DNA from: Vibrio agarivorans
Lineage (GTDB): Bacteria > Pseudomonadota > Gammaproteobacteria > Enterobacterales > Vibrionaceae
Direction of reading: 5' to 3'
Length of the DNA: 64,000 bases
Assembly: GCF_030409635.1 (NCBI RefSeq)
Contig: NZ_JAUFQF010000004.1
Span: forward strand, 840,241-904,240
How positions within the stretch are numbered: the stretch's first letter is position 1; every line of letters begins with the position of its first letter. Shown one piece after another: positions 40,200-48,956 of this stretch. The translations under genes and the position numbers were made by a program. Under the pieces are notes generated by a model. It was not told where the DNA came from. It worked only from the letters and a program-made list of their open reading frames with translations, and did no database searches.

Positions 40200-40847
40200 T
40201 TAGATTGGGTCAACATACCAATAGACTGCCAGAAAATGACAAGCGCACCCGGCCAAGACAAAGCCATGCCAGATAGCATGGTTGTATGGGATGCGCTTAG
40301 CGACATAAAAAACCACCCCTAACGAGTAAATCACGCCACCTGCAGCCAACAAAGTAAGCCCTTGAACATCTAACTCTTGCGCCAACTGGTAGATCACGAC
40401 CAAGGACAACCACCCCATCGCGAGATACGTCATCAAAGACAAACGCTTGAAACGGTAGATAAACGCTACCTTGAGTACAATACCGGCCAGGGCAATTAAC
40501 CAAATAACCGCCATTAACCCCATCGCAAGCGGGGTTCGTAAACTCACTAACATAAACGGGGTATAGCTGCCCGCAATCAGCAAATAAATGGCACAGTGAT
40601 CAAAGGTTTTTAACGCGCGTTTTGCTCGCTCATGGGGAATGGCGTGATAGAGGGTAGAGGCAAGAAATAACAAAATAATACTGCCACCATAAACACTCAT
40701 ACTCACCAGTGTCATAGTGTCGGCATGCTGGCTGTTTGCTTTCACTAATAGCATGGCAAGACCCACGATACCAAATACGATGCCAATGCCGTGGGTCAAC
40801 GCATTGAGAAACTCTTCTTTCGCCCCGTATGCTTGCTTGTTATCCAT
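40200..40847 (-). CDS. trhA: Hemolysin III / TrhA family membrane protein
   Basis: A 215-residue protein with seven membrane segments, of the PAQR-like hemolysin III family (YqfA/TrhA). The conserved N-terminal NALTHGIG motif (residues 15-22) and the SxxYH segment ([12 protein letters not shown] near residue 69) are present, as is the HxxxH-like stretch near the C-terminus ([11 protein letters not shown]). Members affect membrane energetics; the hemolysin name is historical. Its stop lies 2 bases from the DUF3157 gene stop (convergent). Confidence 0.9.
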   Translation of the reverse strand: MDNKQAYGAKEEFLNALTHGIGIVFGIVGLAMLLVKANSQHADTMTLVSMSVYGGSIILLFLASTLYHAIPHERAKRALKTFDHCAIYLLIAGSYTPFMLVSLRTPLAMGLMAVIWLIALAGIVLKVAFIYRFKRLSLMTYLAMGWLSLVVIYQLAQELDVQGLTLLAAGGVIYSLGVVFYVAKRIPYNHAIWHGFVLAGCACHFLAVYWYVDPI

Positions 40848-40920
40848 TACGACCTACCATACTCACTCTCAAACTGAACAGCTAGTATGGCAGATTAAGC
40901 GTACATGTGTAAGCTCAAAT

Positions 40921-41718
40921 TTAGCAGTGTTTTTCTAGATACTCGATAACCTGTTGTCCCGCTTGCTCGGAGGTTAGCTGACTAGACAGCACCATGTGAC
41001 GCTTTAATTTTCCGCCACCCAGTAAGCTTGCCATCATGCCCTTTACACCACTCTTGTTGCGGTCAACTTCCAGCCATAACTCCAATTCATCACTCGTGCG
41101 ATTCGCTACGATCTCTAGCTCACGCCAACGCCCGTGATAGGGTCCTGTTGTCGGAACAAATTCAAACTCTTGAACAAATGGCAACGAAAACCCTTTTGTC
41201 TCTTCACACTCGACTTGGCGAATACGCAAACCTTGTACCTCTAGCGCAGAAAACACCCCTTCTGTGAGTGGGTCTGGACGAACCGTCAGCGCATCTTTGT
41301 CGGTTGGGTCGATGGCATGAGAGATATCTAGCCCCGTTTCTAACCACACTTTGGACTCGCCAACTGTGATAGGAGTATTCCATGGCACCTCAATACTGAC
41401 ATCGAACTCACGCGTTTCCCCAGGATGAATCGTAAACGTGTATGGCAGTTGCCAATGACCAAGCACAAAAGGCCGTTTTACTCGACGAGTTCGCATTGAG
41501 TCACCACCATGGCTTCCACGCTCAACGGCTTCTTCAGCTACATACTGGCAACAGAGATCTACATCGATATTGTCAATGTCTTGCTCTATGCGACCACCAT
41601 AGACAAAAATTTTCAGCTCTACTGGCTCCCCTGGAAAGAGGACATTCTGTTGCAAGACGGTATCCACTTTCGCCGAACCAATACCAAAACTTGCTAAGGT
41701 TTTTTTGAGAAAAGACAT
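40921..41718 (-). CDS. Spo0M-like arrestin-fold protein
   Basis: A 265-residue soluble protein starting MSFLKKTLASFGIGSAKVDT, the N-terminus of the SpoOM (Spo0M) family, and two beta-sandwich halves like arrestin (GEPVELKIFVYGG near residue 29, EFDVSIEVPWNTPI near 107). The family is named for a Bacillus sporulation-control protein but occurs widely in non-sporulating bacteria; the role here is unknown. A strong AAGGAGG site precedes the ATG. It is divergent from the structured leader at 41884. Confidence 0.9.
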   Translation of the reverse strand: MSFLKKTLASFGIGSAKVDTVLQQNVLFPGEPVELKIFVYGGRIEQDIDNIDVDLCCQYVAEEAVERGSHGGDSMRTRRVKRPFVLGHWQLPYTFTIHPGETREFDVSIEVPWNTPITVGESKVWLETGLDISHAIDPTDKDALTVRPDPLTEGVFSALEVQGLRIRQVECEETKGFSLPFVQEFEFVPTTGPYHGRWRELEIVANRTSDELELWLEVDRNKSGVKGMMASLLGGGKLKRHMVLSSQLTSEQAGQQVIEYLEKHC

Positions 41719-41883
41719 ATTGACCTCCTTGCCATACCATCGATGCGGCGTTGTCTATAAATGCATCGAATTATCATCCCTTTATACACCATTTAGCCTG
41801 CAACTAAAGTGCTGATTAAACACTTTTCATAAACAAGAATGTTTATTTATCGACCAATATTGTGATCAGTGGTACTCTTTTAA

Positions 41884-42023
41884 GTGACGGCCAGATCGTC
41901 ACAACTCCTTACTGATGGATTGGATAGGCGAAAGCCATAGAGCAAGATTTTGTTGAAACAAAAGACAACTCAAGATCAGTAAGGCCATTACTTCGGCAAT
42001 GGATATGCCTGACAGTTAGGTAT
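41884..42023 (+). ncRNA. Structured RNA leader of unknown class upstream of a 55-codon gene
   Basis: About 140 nt holding consecutive stems. Hairpin A is GTGACG/CGTCAC at 41884-41902. A 10-bp perfect closing stem, CCTTACTGAT (41907-41916) with ATCAGTAAGG (41975-41984), encloses a GGC-GAAA-GCC hairpin (41927-41936) and a TTTTGT/ACAAAA hairpin (41948-41963). A CCATT...AATGG hairpin at 41985-42002 is capped by C(UUCG)G. The last hairpin, ATGCCT/AGGTAT (42005-42023), contains the Shine-Dalgarno AGG of the following ORF. A weak extended -10 (TGGTACTCT, 41870-41878) would start transcription at hairpin A. The stacked tetraloop hairpins and the covered ribosome site suggest a cis-regulatory RNA. I recognise no known riboswitch core in it. 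Confidence 0.6.
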
Positions 42024-42027
42024 CTAA

Positions 42028-42195
42028 ATGCGACCAACAACAGTCAGGTTCTCGCACACCAACCGCAGTGCGATGCGTCGTCGCAGTGGATTTGTTTCCG
42101 CTCCGATGGCAAAGAAAGCAGCTCCAAAAATGACGTTAGTGGAGCAACAAGCTCTACAAGCTCCTGCTTCTTCTAATGTTGTAAGAGCAGCTTAA
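42028..42195 (+). CDS. Small basic protein of unknown function, 55 residues
   Basis: ATG at 42028 to TAA at 42193-42195. The N-terminal half is very basic (MRPTTVRFSH, then NRSAMRRRSG), and the rest is Ala/Pro/Lys/Gln-rich (APMAKKAAPK, LVEQQALQAP). It has no signal peptide, membrane segment or cysteine. TTAGG lies 7 bases before the ATG, inside a leader hairpin, and an intrinsic terminator follows 2 bases after the stop, so the unit is a complete short gene. It is not a ribosome modulation factor by sequence. The composition would suit a nucleic-acid or ribosome-binding peptide, which is an inference. Confidence 0.6.
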   Translation: MRPTTVRFSHTNRSAMRRRSGFVSAPMAKKAAPKMTLVEQQALQAPASSNVVRAA

Positions 42196-42197
42196 TG

Positions 42198-42230
42198 AAA
42201 AGCGCAGTCCATACTGCGCTTTTTCTTTTC
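42198..42230 (+). terminator. Terminator of the 55-residue gene
   Basis: AAAAGCGCAGT-CCAT-ACTGCGCTTTT, 11 bp, followed by TCTTTTC. It is a strong intrinsic terminator that isolates this unit from yihD. Confidence 0.9.
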
Positions 42231-42330
42231 TCGCACTCTCCAAAGTCCCAAGTTTCTTGAGGTTACTCGCCGATATCTGGTACTTTAACGCTATAACTAC
42301 CTATAAAATGAAAGTACAGCGGAGAAAGTG

Positions 42331-42597
42331 ATGCAATGTCATCGTATTGAGGAGCTACTAGAGCTTCTACAACCTGAGTGGATTAAAGACCAAGAGCTCA
42401 ACCTATTAGAATTCATCGTTAAACTGGCACAAGAAGCGGGCTACGAGGGTAAGTTGGAAGACTTAACCGACGATGTGTTGATCTACCACCTTAAAATGCG
42501 CAACAGCGACAAAGAAGAGATGATCCCAGGTCTTAAAAAAGACCAAGAAGATGATTTCAAAACGGCCATTCTACGCGCACGCGGCCTGATTGACTAA
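42331..42597 (+). CDS. yihD: YihD family protein
   Basis: An 88-residue soluble protein closely like Escherichia coli Yih[12 protein letters not shown] at the start, [19 protein letters not shown] in the middle and [14 protein letters not shown] at the end. No function is established for the family. A GTG at 42328 lies directly before the chosen ATG at 42331; GGAGA is well placed for either. In enterobacteria yihD is next to srkA and dsbA; here ccoG has come in between. Confidence 0.93.
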   Translation: MQCHRIEELLELLQPEWIKDQELNLLEFIVKLAQEAGYEGKLEDLTDDVLIYHLKMRNSDKEEMIPGLKKDQEDDFKTAILRARGLID

Positions 42598-42617
42598 CCA
42601 GTAATCAGCGACACAAG

Positions 42618-42642
42618 GCGACCATTTATGGTCGCTTTTTTA
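42618..42642 (+). terminator. Rho-independent terminator of yihD
   Basis: GCGACCAT-TT-ATGGTCGC followed by six T. It lies 20 bases after the stop codon. Confidence 0.88.
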
Positions 42643-42797
42643 TTGCCTGCTAAAACAAGGCTTGGGATTTCTCAATCGCCATAAGTAAAGCGATGGTTAT
42701 AAAAGTGATATGGGCAGCTAAAATATTGTAAATATCTCGCTATAATCGCAGCATAATAACAAGAGCCACCCAATGTGACTCGTCGTAAGGAAGCCCA

Positions 42798-44216
42798 ATG
42801 AGTCAGGAAAAAATAGACGTCAAAAACGTGACGCCTAAAACCTTCAACCCAAAAACCCATAAGGGAGCGGATGACCGATTCAATCCTAGCAATCGCATAT
42901 ACGTTCGAGAAAGCAAAGGCACCTATCAAAAACTAAGACGCTACGGTGGATGGTTCTTACTAGTTCTTTTTGCAGCCATCCCTTGGATTCCTTTTGGGGA
43001 AAGGCAGGCTGTATTGCTGGATATTGGACAGCAACAGTTCAACTTCTTTGGCACTACGCTTTATCCTCAAGATTTAACCCTGCTTGCACTCTTATTCATG
43101 ATTGCCGCATTTGGCTTATTCTTCATTACCACTTTTCTTGGTCGAGTCTGGTGTGGGTATTTATGCCCACAGACTGTGTGGACCTTCATGTACATTTGGT
43201 TTGAAGAAAAACTGGAAGGCAGTGCCAACAAAAGGCGTAAGCAAGACTCAGGAAAGTTAACCGTAAACCTAGCCATGCGTAAAGGGCTCAAGCATTTTTC
43301 TTGGTTAGTCATTGCCCTGCTCACTGGCTTTACCTTTGTTGGTTACTTCGTGCCAATTCGAGAGTTAATATTCGGATTTTTTACCCTAGATGTCGCTTTC
43401 TGGCCGGCTTTTTGGGTTATCTTTTTCATGCTTTGCACCTACGGGAATGCGGGGTGGATGCGCTCAATCATGTGTCTACACATGTGCCCCTACGCGCGAT
43501 TTCAATCAGCCATGTTCGACAAAGACACGTTCATTGTTGGCTACAACACCCAGCGTGGTGAAACGCGTGGCCCGCGTTCTCGCAAGGCCGATCACAAGCA
43601 GATGGGTTTAGGTGACTGTATTGATTGCAACCTTTGTGTCCAAGTGTGCCCAACGGGCATCGATATTCGTGACGGGTTACAGTATGAGTGCATCAACTGT
43701 GGGGCTTGTATTGATGCGTGTGACCATACAATGGACCGAATGGGTTATCAAAAAGGCCTGATTAGCTATACCACGGAACACCGCCTCGCCGGTGATGAAA
43801 CGAAAATCATGCGGCCAAAATTGCTCGGTTATGGCGCAATTTTGCTGGTGATGATCGGCTTGTTCTTTACTCAAGTCGCGAGTGTAGACCCAGCAGGTTT
43901 AAGCGTACTTCGCGATCGTAACCAACTCTTTCGGGTCAACAACTCCGGTGAAATTGAAAACACTTACACCCTAAAAATCATCAACAAGACGCAACAAGTA
44001 CAAACCTACCAACTTGATGTTGAAGGGCTTGCTGATGTCAGTTGGTATGGGCGTCAAACCATACAAGTCGCACCAGGCGAGGTACTAAGCCAACCAATGA
44101 GCCTCGGCGTCAACCCTGACACATTATCCTCACCCGTATCCACAATTCAGTTTATACTCAGCGATAGTGGAAACTTTACCGTTCAAGTAGAAAGTCGCTT
44201 CATTAAGAAGCTCTAA
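42798..44216 (+). CDS. ccoG: Cytochrome c oxidase accessory protein CcoG (RdxA/FixG)
   Basis: Membrane iron-sulfur protein that reduces copper for assembly of the cbb3-type oxidase. The 472-residue protein has about five membrane segments (first near residues 46-66), a Cys-rich TM loop (WCGYLCPQTVW near residue 117), and two 4Fe-4S motifs near residue 276 (CIDCNLCVQVCPTG) and 298 (CINCGACIDACDH). A C-terminal Ig-like domain (about 370-472) closes it. It is monocistronic, with a terminator before srkA, and not beside ccoNOPQ, where it usually resides. Confidence 0.96.
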   Translation: MSQEKIDVKNVTPKTFNPKTHKGADDRFNPSNRIYVRESKGTYQKLRRYGGWFLLVLFAAIPWIPFGERQAVLLDIGQQQFNFFGTTLYPQDLTLLALLFMIAAFGLFFITTFLGRVWCGYLCPQTVWTFMYIWFEEKLEGSANKRRKQDSGKLTVNLAMRKGLKHFSWLVIALLTGFTFVGYFVPIRELIFGFFTLDVAFWPAFWVIFFMLCTYGNAGWMRSIMCLHMCPYARFQSAMFDKDTFIVGYNTQRGETRGPRSRKADHKQMGLGDCIDCNLCVQVCPTGIDIRDGLQYECINCGACIDACDHTMDRMGYQKGLISYTTEHRLAGDETKIMRPKLLGYGAILLVMIGLFFTQVASVDPAGLSVLRDRNQLFRVNNSGEIENTYTLKIINKTQQVQTYQLDVEGLADVSWYGRQTIQVAPGEVLSQPMSLGVNPDTLSSPVSTIQFILSDSGNFTVQVESRFIKKL

Positions 44217-44233
44217 TTGAAACTACAAGGAAC

Positions 44234-44256
44234 AAGGCTCAGCAATGAGCCTTTTC
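44234..44256 (+). terminator. Terminator between ccoG and srkA
   Basis: AAGGCTCA-GCAA-TGAGCCTT followed by TTCTC. The 8-bp stem has a GNRA loop. It ends just before the srkA start codon. Confidence 0.7.
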
Positions 44257-44261
44257 TCATT

Positions 44262-45248
44262 ATGTCCGAACAATCTTTTAATTTTGATGCTTTGACACCT
44301 GATTTAATGTGGTATGCCTTAGAGAGCGTTGGCATTCGAGCAGAGTCAGGTCTGCTGGCACTCAATAGCTACGAAAACCGCGTCTATCAATTTACCGACG
44401 AAGAGCGTCAGCGCTATGTCGTCAAGTTTTATCGCCCTCAACGTTGGAGCACAGAGCAAATACAGGAGGAGCACGACTTCACCCTCGAGCTCGTCGAAGC
44501 GGAGATTCCTGTCGCAGCCCCGCTCAAACTTAACGGCTCAACCCTTCACCATTATCAGGGTTATGCTTTTGCTGTCTTCCCTAGCGTCGGTGGGCGTCAA
44601 TTTGAGGTAGATAACTACGATCAACTCGAAGGCGTTGGGCGCTATCTTGGACGCATCCACAAAGTCGGCAGTCGAACCTCATTTGCTCACCGCCCAACAA
44701 TAGGCCTTGAAGAGTACTTACATAAACCGAGAGAGCTGCTGCAAAATAGTCAGTTTATTCCCCTTCATCTTGAGAACGCATTTTTTAATGATCTCGATAT
44801 GCTGATTCAAGCGGTAAGCCAACGATGGCAAAATGTCGATACTAACCTTCGCCTACATGGTGATTGCCACCCAGGCAACATTCTATGGCGCGATGGCCCT
44901 ATGTTTGTCGACCTTGATGACTGTCGTAATGGCCCTGCAATACAAGATATCTGGATGCTACTTAATGGCGAGCGCGCAGAAAAACTCGCACAGTTAGACA
45001 CGGTTTTAGAGGCCTATCAAGAGTTCAGCGATTTTAATCAATCTGAGCTGAAACTAATCGAGCCGTTGCGCGGTCTACGTATGGTGCATTACATGGCTTG
45101 GCTGGCAAAAAGATGGCATGACCCTGCATTCCCTATTGCCTTCCCATGGTTTAATGATCCAAAGTATTGGGAAGGCCAAGTCTTAGCATTCAAAGAACAA
45201 CTTGCGGCATTGGAGGAAGCACCCCTTTCTTTGATGCCACAGTGGTAG
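44262..45248 (+). CDS. srkA: Stress response kinase A (YihE/RdoA)
   Basis: Ser/Thr kinase of the Cpx stress response that protects against oxidative and envelope stress. From the ATG at 44262 it is 328 residues, matching the Escherichia coli protein ([15 protein letters not shown] at the start). [10 protein letters not shown] near residue 31, the ATP lysine in VVKFYRP, the catalytic [18 protein letters not shown] near residue 198, and [13 protein letters not shown] near residue 215 are intact. An upstream TTG start would place the terminator hairpin inside the gene and is rejected. There is no clear Shine-Dalgarno. dsbA follows after 17 bases. Confidence 0.95.
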   Translation: MSEQSFNFDALTPDLMWYALESVGIRAESGLLALNSYENRVYQFTDEERQRYVVKFYRPQRWSTEQIQEEHDFTLELVEAEIPVAAPLKLNGSTLHHYQGYAFAVFPSVGGRQFEVDNYDQLEGVGRYLGRIHKVGSRTSFAHRPTIGLEEYLHKPRELLQNSQFIPLHLENAFFNDLDMLIQAVSQRWQNVDTNLRLHGDCHPGNILWRDGPMFVDLDDCRNGPAIQDIWMLLNGERAEKLAQLDTVLEAYQEFSDFNQSELKLIEPLRGLRMVHYMAWLAKRWHDPAFPIAFPWFNDPKYWEGQVLAFKEQLAALEEAPLSLMPQW

Positions 45249-45265
45249 TAAAAATGGAGTATATA

Positions 45266-45865
45266 ATGAAAAAACTAATGGCACTGTTTGCCACAATTCT
45301 AGTCAGCATCTCGGCACATGCCGCTAATTTTAACGAAGGGACACACTACACTGTATTAGATCTTGAACCGGCGAAGAAACCGGTTGTGACCGAGTTCTTC
45401 TCGTTCTATTGCCCACACTGCCACTCTTTCGAGCCAATCATCGCTCAACTAAAAGCTCAACTTCCTGAGGGTGTAAAGCTGAACAAAAACCACGTGTCAT
45501 TTATGGGCGGTGCAATGGGGCCATCGATGAGCAAAGCCTATGCAACCATGCTCGCGCTAAAAGTTGAAGACAAAATGGCACCGATTATTTTCAACCGCAT
45601 CCACAACTTAAACCAAGCGCCACGTAACGATGAAGAGCTACGCCAAATCTTCCTTGATGAAGGTATCGATGCGAAAAAATATGACTCTACGTTTAATGGC
45701 TTCGCAGTAGACTCAATGGTTCGTCGCTTTGATAAGCAGTTCCAAGACAGCGGTTTGCGTGGTGTTCCTGCCGTTATCGTCAACAACCGTTACCTTGTTG
45801 AAGCTAGCTCAATATCTTCTGTCGATGAGTACTTTGAACTGGTTAATTACCTGCTAGAGCAATAA
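45266..45865 (+). CDS. dsbA: Thiol:disulfide interchange protein DsbA
   Basis: Periplasmic oxidase that introduces disulfides into exported proteins and is reoxidised by DsbB. The 199-residue precursor has a signal peptide ([18 protein letters not shown], cleaved before ANF), the active site FYCPHCHSF near residue 47, and the cis-Pro loop GVPAV near residue 170. GGAG six bases before the ATG supports this start. Its position after srkA is the conserved srkA-dsbA pair. Confidence 0.97.
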   Translation: MKKLMALFATILVSISAHAANFNEGTHYTVLDLEPAKKPVVTEFFSFYCPHCHSFEPIIAQLKAQLPEGVKLNKNHVSFMGGAMGPSMSKAYATMLALKVEDKMAPIIFNRIHNLNQAPRNDEELRQIFLDEGIDAKKYDSTFNGFAVDSMVRRFDKQFQDSGLRGVPAVIVNNRYLVEASSISSVDEYFELVNYLLEQ

Positions 45866-45886
45866 TCTCTCAGCCCTAACTATGTC

Positions 45887-45913
45887 AAAGGGGAGCATTC
45901 GCTCCCCTTTCTT
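45887..45913. terminator. Bidirectional terminator, dsbA and yihG
   Basis: AAAGGGGAGC-ATTC-GCTCCCCTTT followed by CTTT. It lies between convergent genes, with A/T tracts on both sides. Confidence 0.88.
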
Positions 45914-45923
45914 TATTCCCAAA

Positions 45924-46805
45924 TCACTCGCGGTGAATGTCTTTAAGCTGCTGGTCTTTCTTTTCCCAACGCTGCACCAACCAACGCTGAAAGTCGCGCT
46001 TAAATGGCTTGTCATTGAAGTAATCCCCAGTGACACTCTCATCAACAGGCAAGACATCGACTCTAACGACAATCTTACTCATTTTACCCATCAGCATCTC
46101 TTTGAATGGCTGATCTGGATTGTTTGGGTATGCCAAGGTGACATCAATAATGCTATCAAACTGCTCCCCCATCGCTGCGAGTGTATATGCAATTCCACCA
46201 GACTTAGGCTGTAGTAAATACTCGTAACCCGCTTGGCTCTTCGCCTGTTTTTGTGGAGTGAACCGTGTACCCTCCACATAGTTCACTACCGTCGTCGGTG
46301 TATGCTGGAACTTGGCACACGATTGGCGAGTCGTCGCGAGATCTTGCCCACGCTTTTCAGGGTTACGCAGTAGGTACTCTCGTGAATAACGGCGCATAAA
46401 TGGCATATCCAGCGCCCAACACGCCATGCCAATAAATGGCACATACAGCAATTGTTGCTTTAAGAAAAACTTCGGCATAGGAATACGATCTTTAAACACA
46501 CAACACAACACGACAATATCAGTCCAGCTTAAGTGATTACTGATCATCAGATACCAGCCGTCTTTATGCAGCCCTTCGATCTCTTCGACATCCCATTCAA
46601 CATCATTAGAAATTTCCAGAATGGCAGCATTCACCGTAGCCCAAAGCCACATCACTTTGTTGGCCGCTGCCGTCCCTTTCGCTTTCAACTTTGGCGTAGG
46701 TAGCAAAAGCTTAATGATGGCTATCAAGCAAATCAGCACAGAGCAAACCGCTGAATTAAGAATGACTAACGCTGCGTTGAGTACCATAAGTAATTGGGCA
46801 AGCAT
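45924..46805 (-). CDS. yihG: Lysophospholipid acyltransferase, YihG type
   Basis: A 293-residue membrane-bound acyltransferase of the PlsC fold, probably acylating lysophosphatidic acid or a similar lipid. Hydrophobic N-terminal segments (residues 5-35) are followed by the catalytic NHLSWTD near residue 89, the FPSEG-like YVEGTRF near residue 172, and a P-loop-like segment. It resembles YihG of Escherichia coli, which also lies beside dsbA. The exact substrate is not shown by sequence. Confidence 0.9.
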   Translation of the reverse strand: MLAQLLMVLNAALVILNSAVCSVLICLIAIIKLLLPTPKLKAKGTAAANKVMWLWATVNAAILEISNDVEWDVEEIEGLHKDGWYLMISNHLSWTDIVVLCCVFKDRIPMPKFFLKQQLLYVPFIGMACWALDMPFMRRYSREYLLRNPEKRGQDLATTRQSCAKFQHTPTTVVNYVEGTRFTPQKQAKSQAGYEYLLQPKSGGIAYTLAAMGEQFDSIIDVTLAYPNNPDQPFKEMLMGKMSKIVVRVDVLPVDESVTGDYFNDKPFKRDFQRWLVQRWEKKDQQLKDIHRE

Positions 46806-46910
46806 GGAAAAAGACGACCTTACAAACTGGAAGATAAAAAACGGTGGCCAATTATACTAATCCCACAGCCGGATGTAAGCCCTTGTATTAATGGTCAGAT
46901 TACTCGCTAC

Positions 46911-48434
46911 TTACACCGCTTGAGCAGTCAACTGCTTCAATAAACGATCCATGGCACGATACCCCAACGCTTCTGCCAAGTGTGCTCGGTTTACTGACGG
47001 CTGTTGTTCTAAATCTGCGATGGTTCGCGCCACTTTAATGATTCGATGATAGGCTCGAATCGAAAGCCCCAAACGATGTAACGCATTTTCGAGAAACTCA
47101 GCATCGGCCTTCTTAAGTGGACAGTCCCTCTCTATCTCTTGTGAGCCTAGCAGTGCATTTACTTTTCCCCCCCGACTCAGCATGGTTTCTCTTGCCTGCA
47201 GCACTCGTTGTTTCACTGTATAAGTCGACTCACCTCGCTCTCCTCCTTGTGCCAACGTGCCTTTAGGTAGCGATGGGATCTCTAGTGACATATCAAAACG
47301 ATCGAGTAACGGGCCAGATAAACGATTGAGATAGCGCAATATGACTTGTGGGTTTACTCGCGCCTGATTGCCTTCGTAATACCCTGTTGGGCTTGGATTC
47401 AGCGCCCCGACTAGCTGAAAACGGGCGGGAAAGCGTGTTTTTCCTTGAGCTCGAGAAATAATAATCTCACCAGACTCTAGCGGCTCACGTAGTGAATCAA
47501 GCACTTTTCTCTCAAATTCGGGCATCTCATCGAGGAACAGCAGGCCGTTGTGTGCAAGCGAGATCTCCCCCGGACGCGGGATGCTTCCACCACCGACAAG
47601 AGCCGCCATAGAGCTCGAGTGGTGCGGAGCACGAAACGGTCTCTGACGCCAGTTGTGTTCGTTAATATCTTGCTGCGTAAGCGAGGCCACGGAGGCGGTA
47701 TCCATCGCCTCTTCATCACTCATTTGCGGCAGCAAGTCACACAAACGTGAGGCTAACATCGTTTTTCCTGTACCAGGGGGGCCCAAAAACAGAAGGTTAT
47801 GACTGCCTGCTGCCGCAATCTCAAGAGCTCTTTTGCCTTGCTGCTGACCGATAATATCCTGTAAATCACGCTCTGCTGAGGGGGGCTGATCAGCGGTCGG
47901 CGTTTGATGTAATGACAGTTTTTGCTGGCCACATAACTCCGCACACACCTCGAGCAAACTCTCAGCAGAGCGGTGGGCGTCTTTGTCGACTAACGCCGCT
48001 TGATCACCATTATCGTGGGGTACAATTAAGGTTCGTTGTTTCTTTGTCGCCGATAATGCCGCTGGTAACACGCCTTTGACCGCCCGAAGCTCTCCAGAAA
48101 GCGCTAGCTCACCAATAAACTCTTTATGTCCAAGCTCGGAAAATGGAATTTGCTCAGACGCAGCCAGTATGCCAAGTGCAATCGGCAAATCAAATCGTCC
48201 CCCATCTTTGGGCAGGTCTGCGGGGGCAAGGTTTACCGTGATCCTTTTCGATGGGAACTCAAAATTTGAGTTAATGATGGCACTACGCACGCGATCTTTG
48301 GCCTCTTTTACCGTGGTCTCCGCTAGTCCCACCAGCGAAAAGCCGGGCATACCATTACTGATATGCACCTCAACTGTGACTTCTGGCGCTTCAACCCCAA
48401 CGCTGGCGCGACTATGGATGATCGCAAGGCTCAT
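46911..48434 (-). CDS. comM: ComM, YifB-family AAA+ ATPase
   Basis: Branch-migrating helicase that drives integration of single-stranded DNA during natural transformation. The 507 residues have an N-terminal Lon-like domain (LAIIHSRASVGVEAPEVTVEVHI-type start), the Mg-chelatase-like AAA+ core with Walker A GPPGTGKTMLAS near residue 218 and Walker B LLFLDEMPEF near 298, and a C-terminal helical lid. It lies upstream of and divergent from ilv, as YifB does in enterobacteria. No terminator is seen in the 105 bases before yihG. Confidence 0.95.
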   Translation of the reverse strand: MSLAIIHSRASVGVEAPEVTVEVHISNGMPGFSLVGLAETTVKEAKDRVRSAIINSNFEFPSKRITVNLAPADLPKDGGRFDLPIALGILAASEQIPFSELGHKEFIGELALSGELRAVKGVLPAALSATKKQRTLIVPHDNGDQAALVDKDAHRSAESLLEVCAELCGQQKLSLHQTPTADQPPSAERDLQDIIGQQQGKRALEIAAAGSHNLLFLGPPGTGKTMLASRLCDLLPQMSDEEAMDTASVASLTQQDINEHNWRQRPFRAPHHSSSMAALVGGGSIPRPGEISLAHNGLLFLDEMPEFERKVLDSLREPLESGEIIISRAQGKTRFPARFQLVGALNPSPTGYYEGNQARVNPQVILRYLNRLSGPLLDRFDMSLEIPSLPKGTLAQGGERGESTYTVKQRVLQARETMLSRGGKVNALLGSQEIERDCPLKKADAEFLENALHRLGLSIRAYHRIIKVARTIADLEQQPSVNRAHLAEALGYRAMDRLLKQLTAQAV

Positions 48435-48854
48435 TCGAATCTATTCCCTACTCAATAATACAGAAAATTGAACGCATCATGAGTGGAGTCACATTGAGTG
48501 TCACAGCACATTCCAAGACAACGCGATGCACGCCAGTTTATTGTGCAAAGCCAATGTAAAAACAAATGAGAAAACGACGCCTAACCGGACAAAGTGGTGT
48601 TAAACAGAGAAAATCCGACTAATTCACCACAATTTACGCAAACGTTTATCAGTCATATCCCCCACTATAGACACATATAACCAAATAAAGTAACGGTTTG
48701 TACAAAAAATTAAACATATAAATCCATGAAGTAAACATATAGCAGACTATGCGATCACTCAAAATTTCAGCAGTGATGTTAAATTTTCCCTTGTCATTTA
48801 GCAGTTTTGTATGTTACCACTAGAGGCAGACGACAATTCGTAACCAAATTAATA
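48435..48854. other. Intergenic region comM to ilvL
   Basis: About 420 bases without a gene. It must hold the divergent promoters of comM and ilv; I cannot fix either confidently. TTGTCA occurs at 48791-48796. It contains the PurR-like box at 48636-48651. A minus-strand open frame from 48794 runs against the ilvL leader and is not coding. Confidence 0.6.
48636..48651. promoter_or_regulatory. PurR-like box in the comM-ilv region
   Basis: ACGCAAACGTTTATCA matches ANGCAAACGTTTNCNT at 14 of 16 positions. It lies about 200 bases from comM and about 220 bases from ilvL. Confidence 0.4.
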
Positions 48855-48944
48855 ATGAAATCTATCTTCGCACTTAACACTCTGCTAGCCCTGATTATCG
48901 TGGTCATTATTGACACCGCGCGGGGTCGAGTGGGCGAAAGATAA
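48855..48944 (+). CDS. ilvL: ilv operon leader peptide
   Basis: A 29-residue peptide, MKSIFALNTL then LALIIVVIIDTARG, with a run rich in Leu, Ile and Val. Ribosome stalling at these codons when branched-chain aminoacyl-tRNAs are scarce would prevent the downstream terminator from forming. The sequence and position agree with IlvL of Escherichia coli. Confidence 0.92.
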   Translation: MKSIFALNTLLALIIVVIIDTARGRVGER

Positions 48945-48956
48945 CCACCGAATTTT

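Noticed and set aside
41907..41963. Hammerhead ribozyme (CTGATG followed by GAAAC)
   Set aside because: CTGATGG lacks the required A, the three helices do not form around the core, and no cleavage triplet is in place.
45167..45265. N-terminal extension of dsbA into srkA
   Set aside because: The signal peptide starts at 45266 with a well-placed GGAG.
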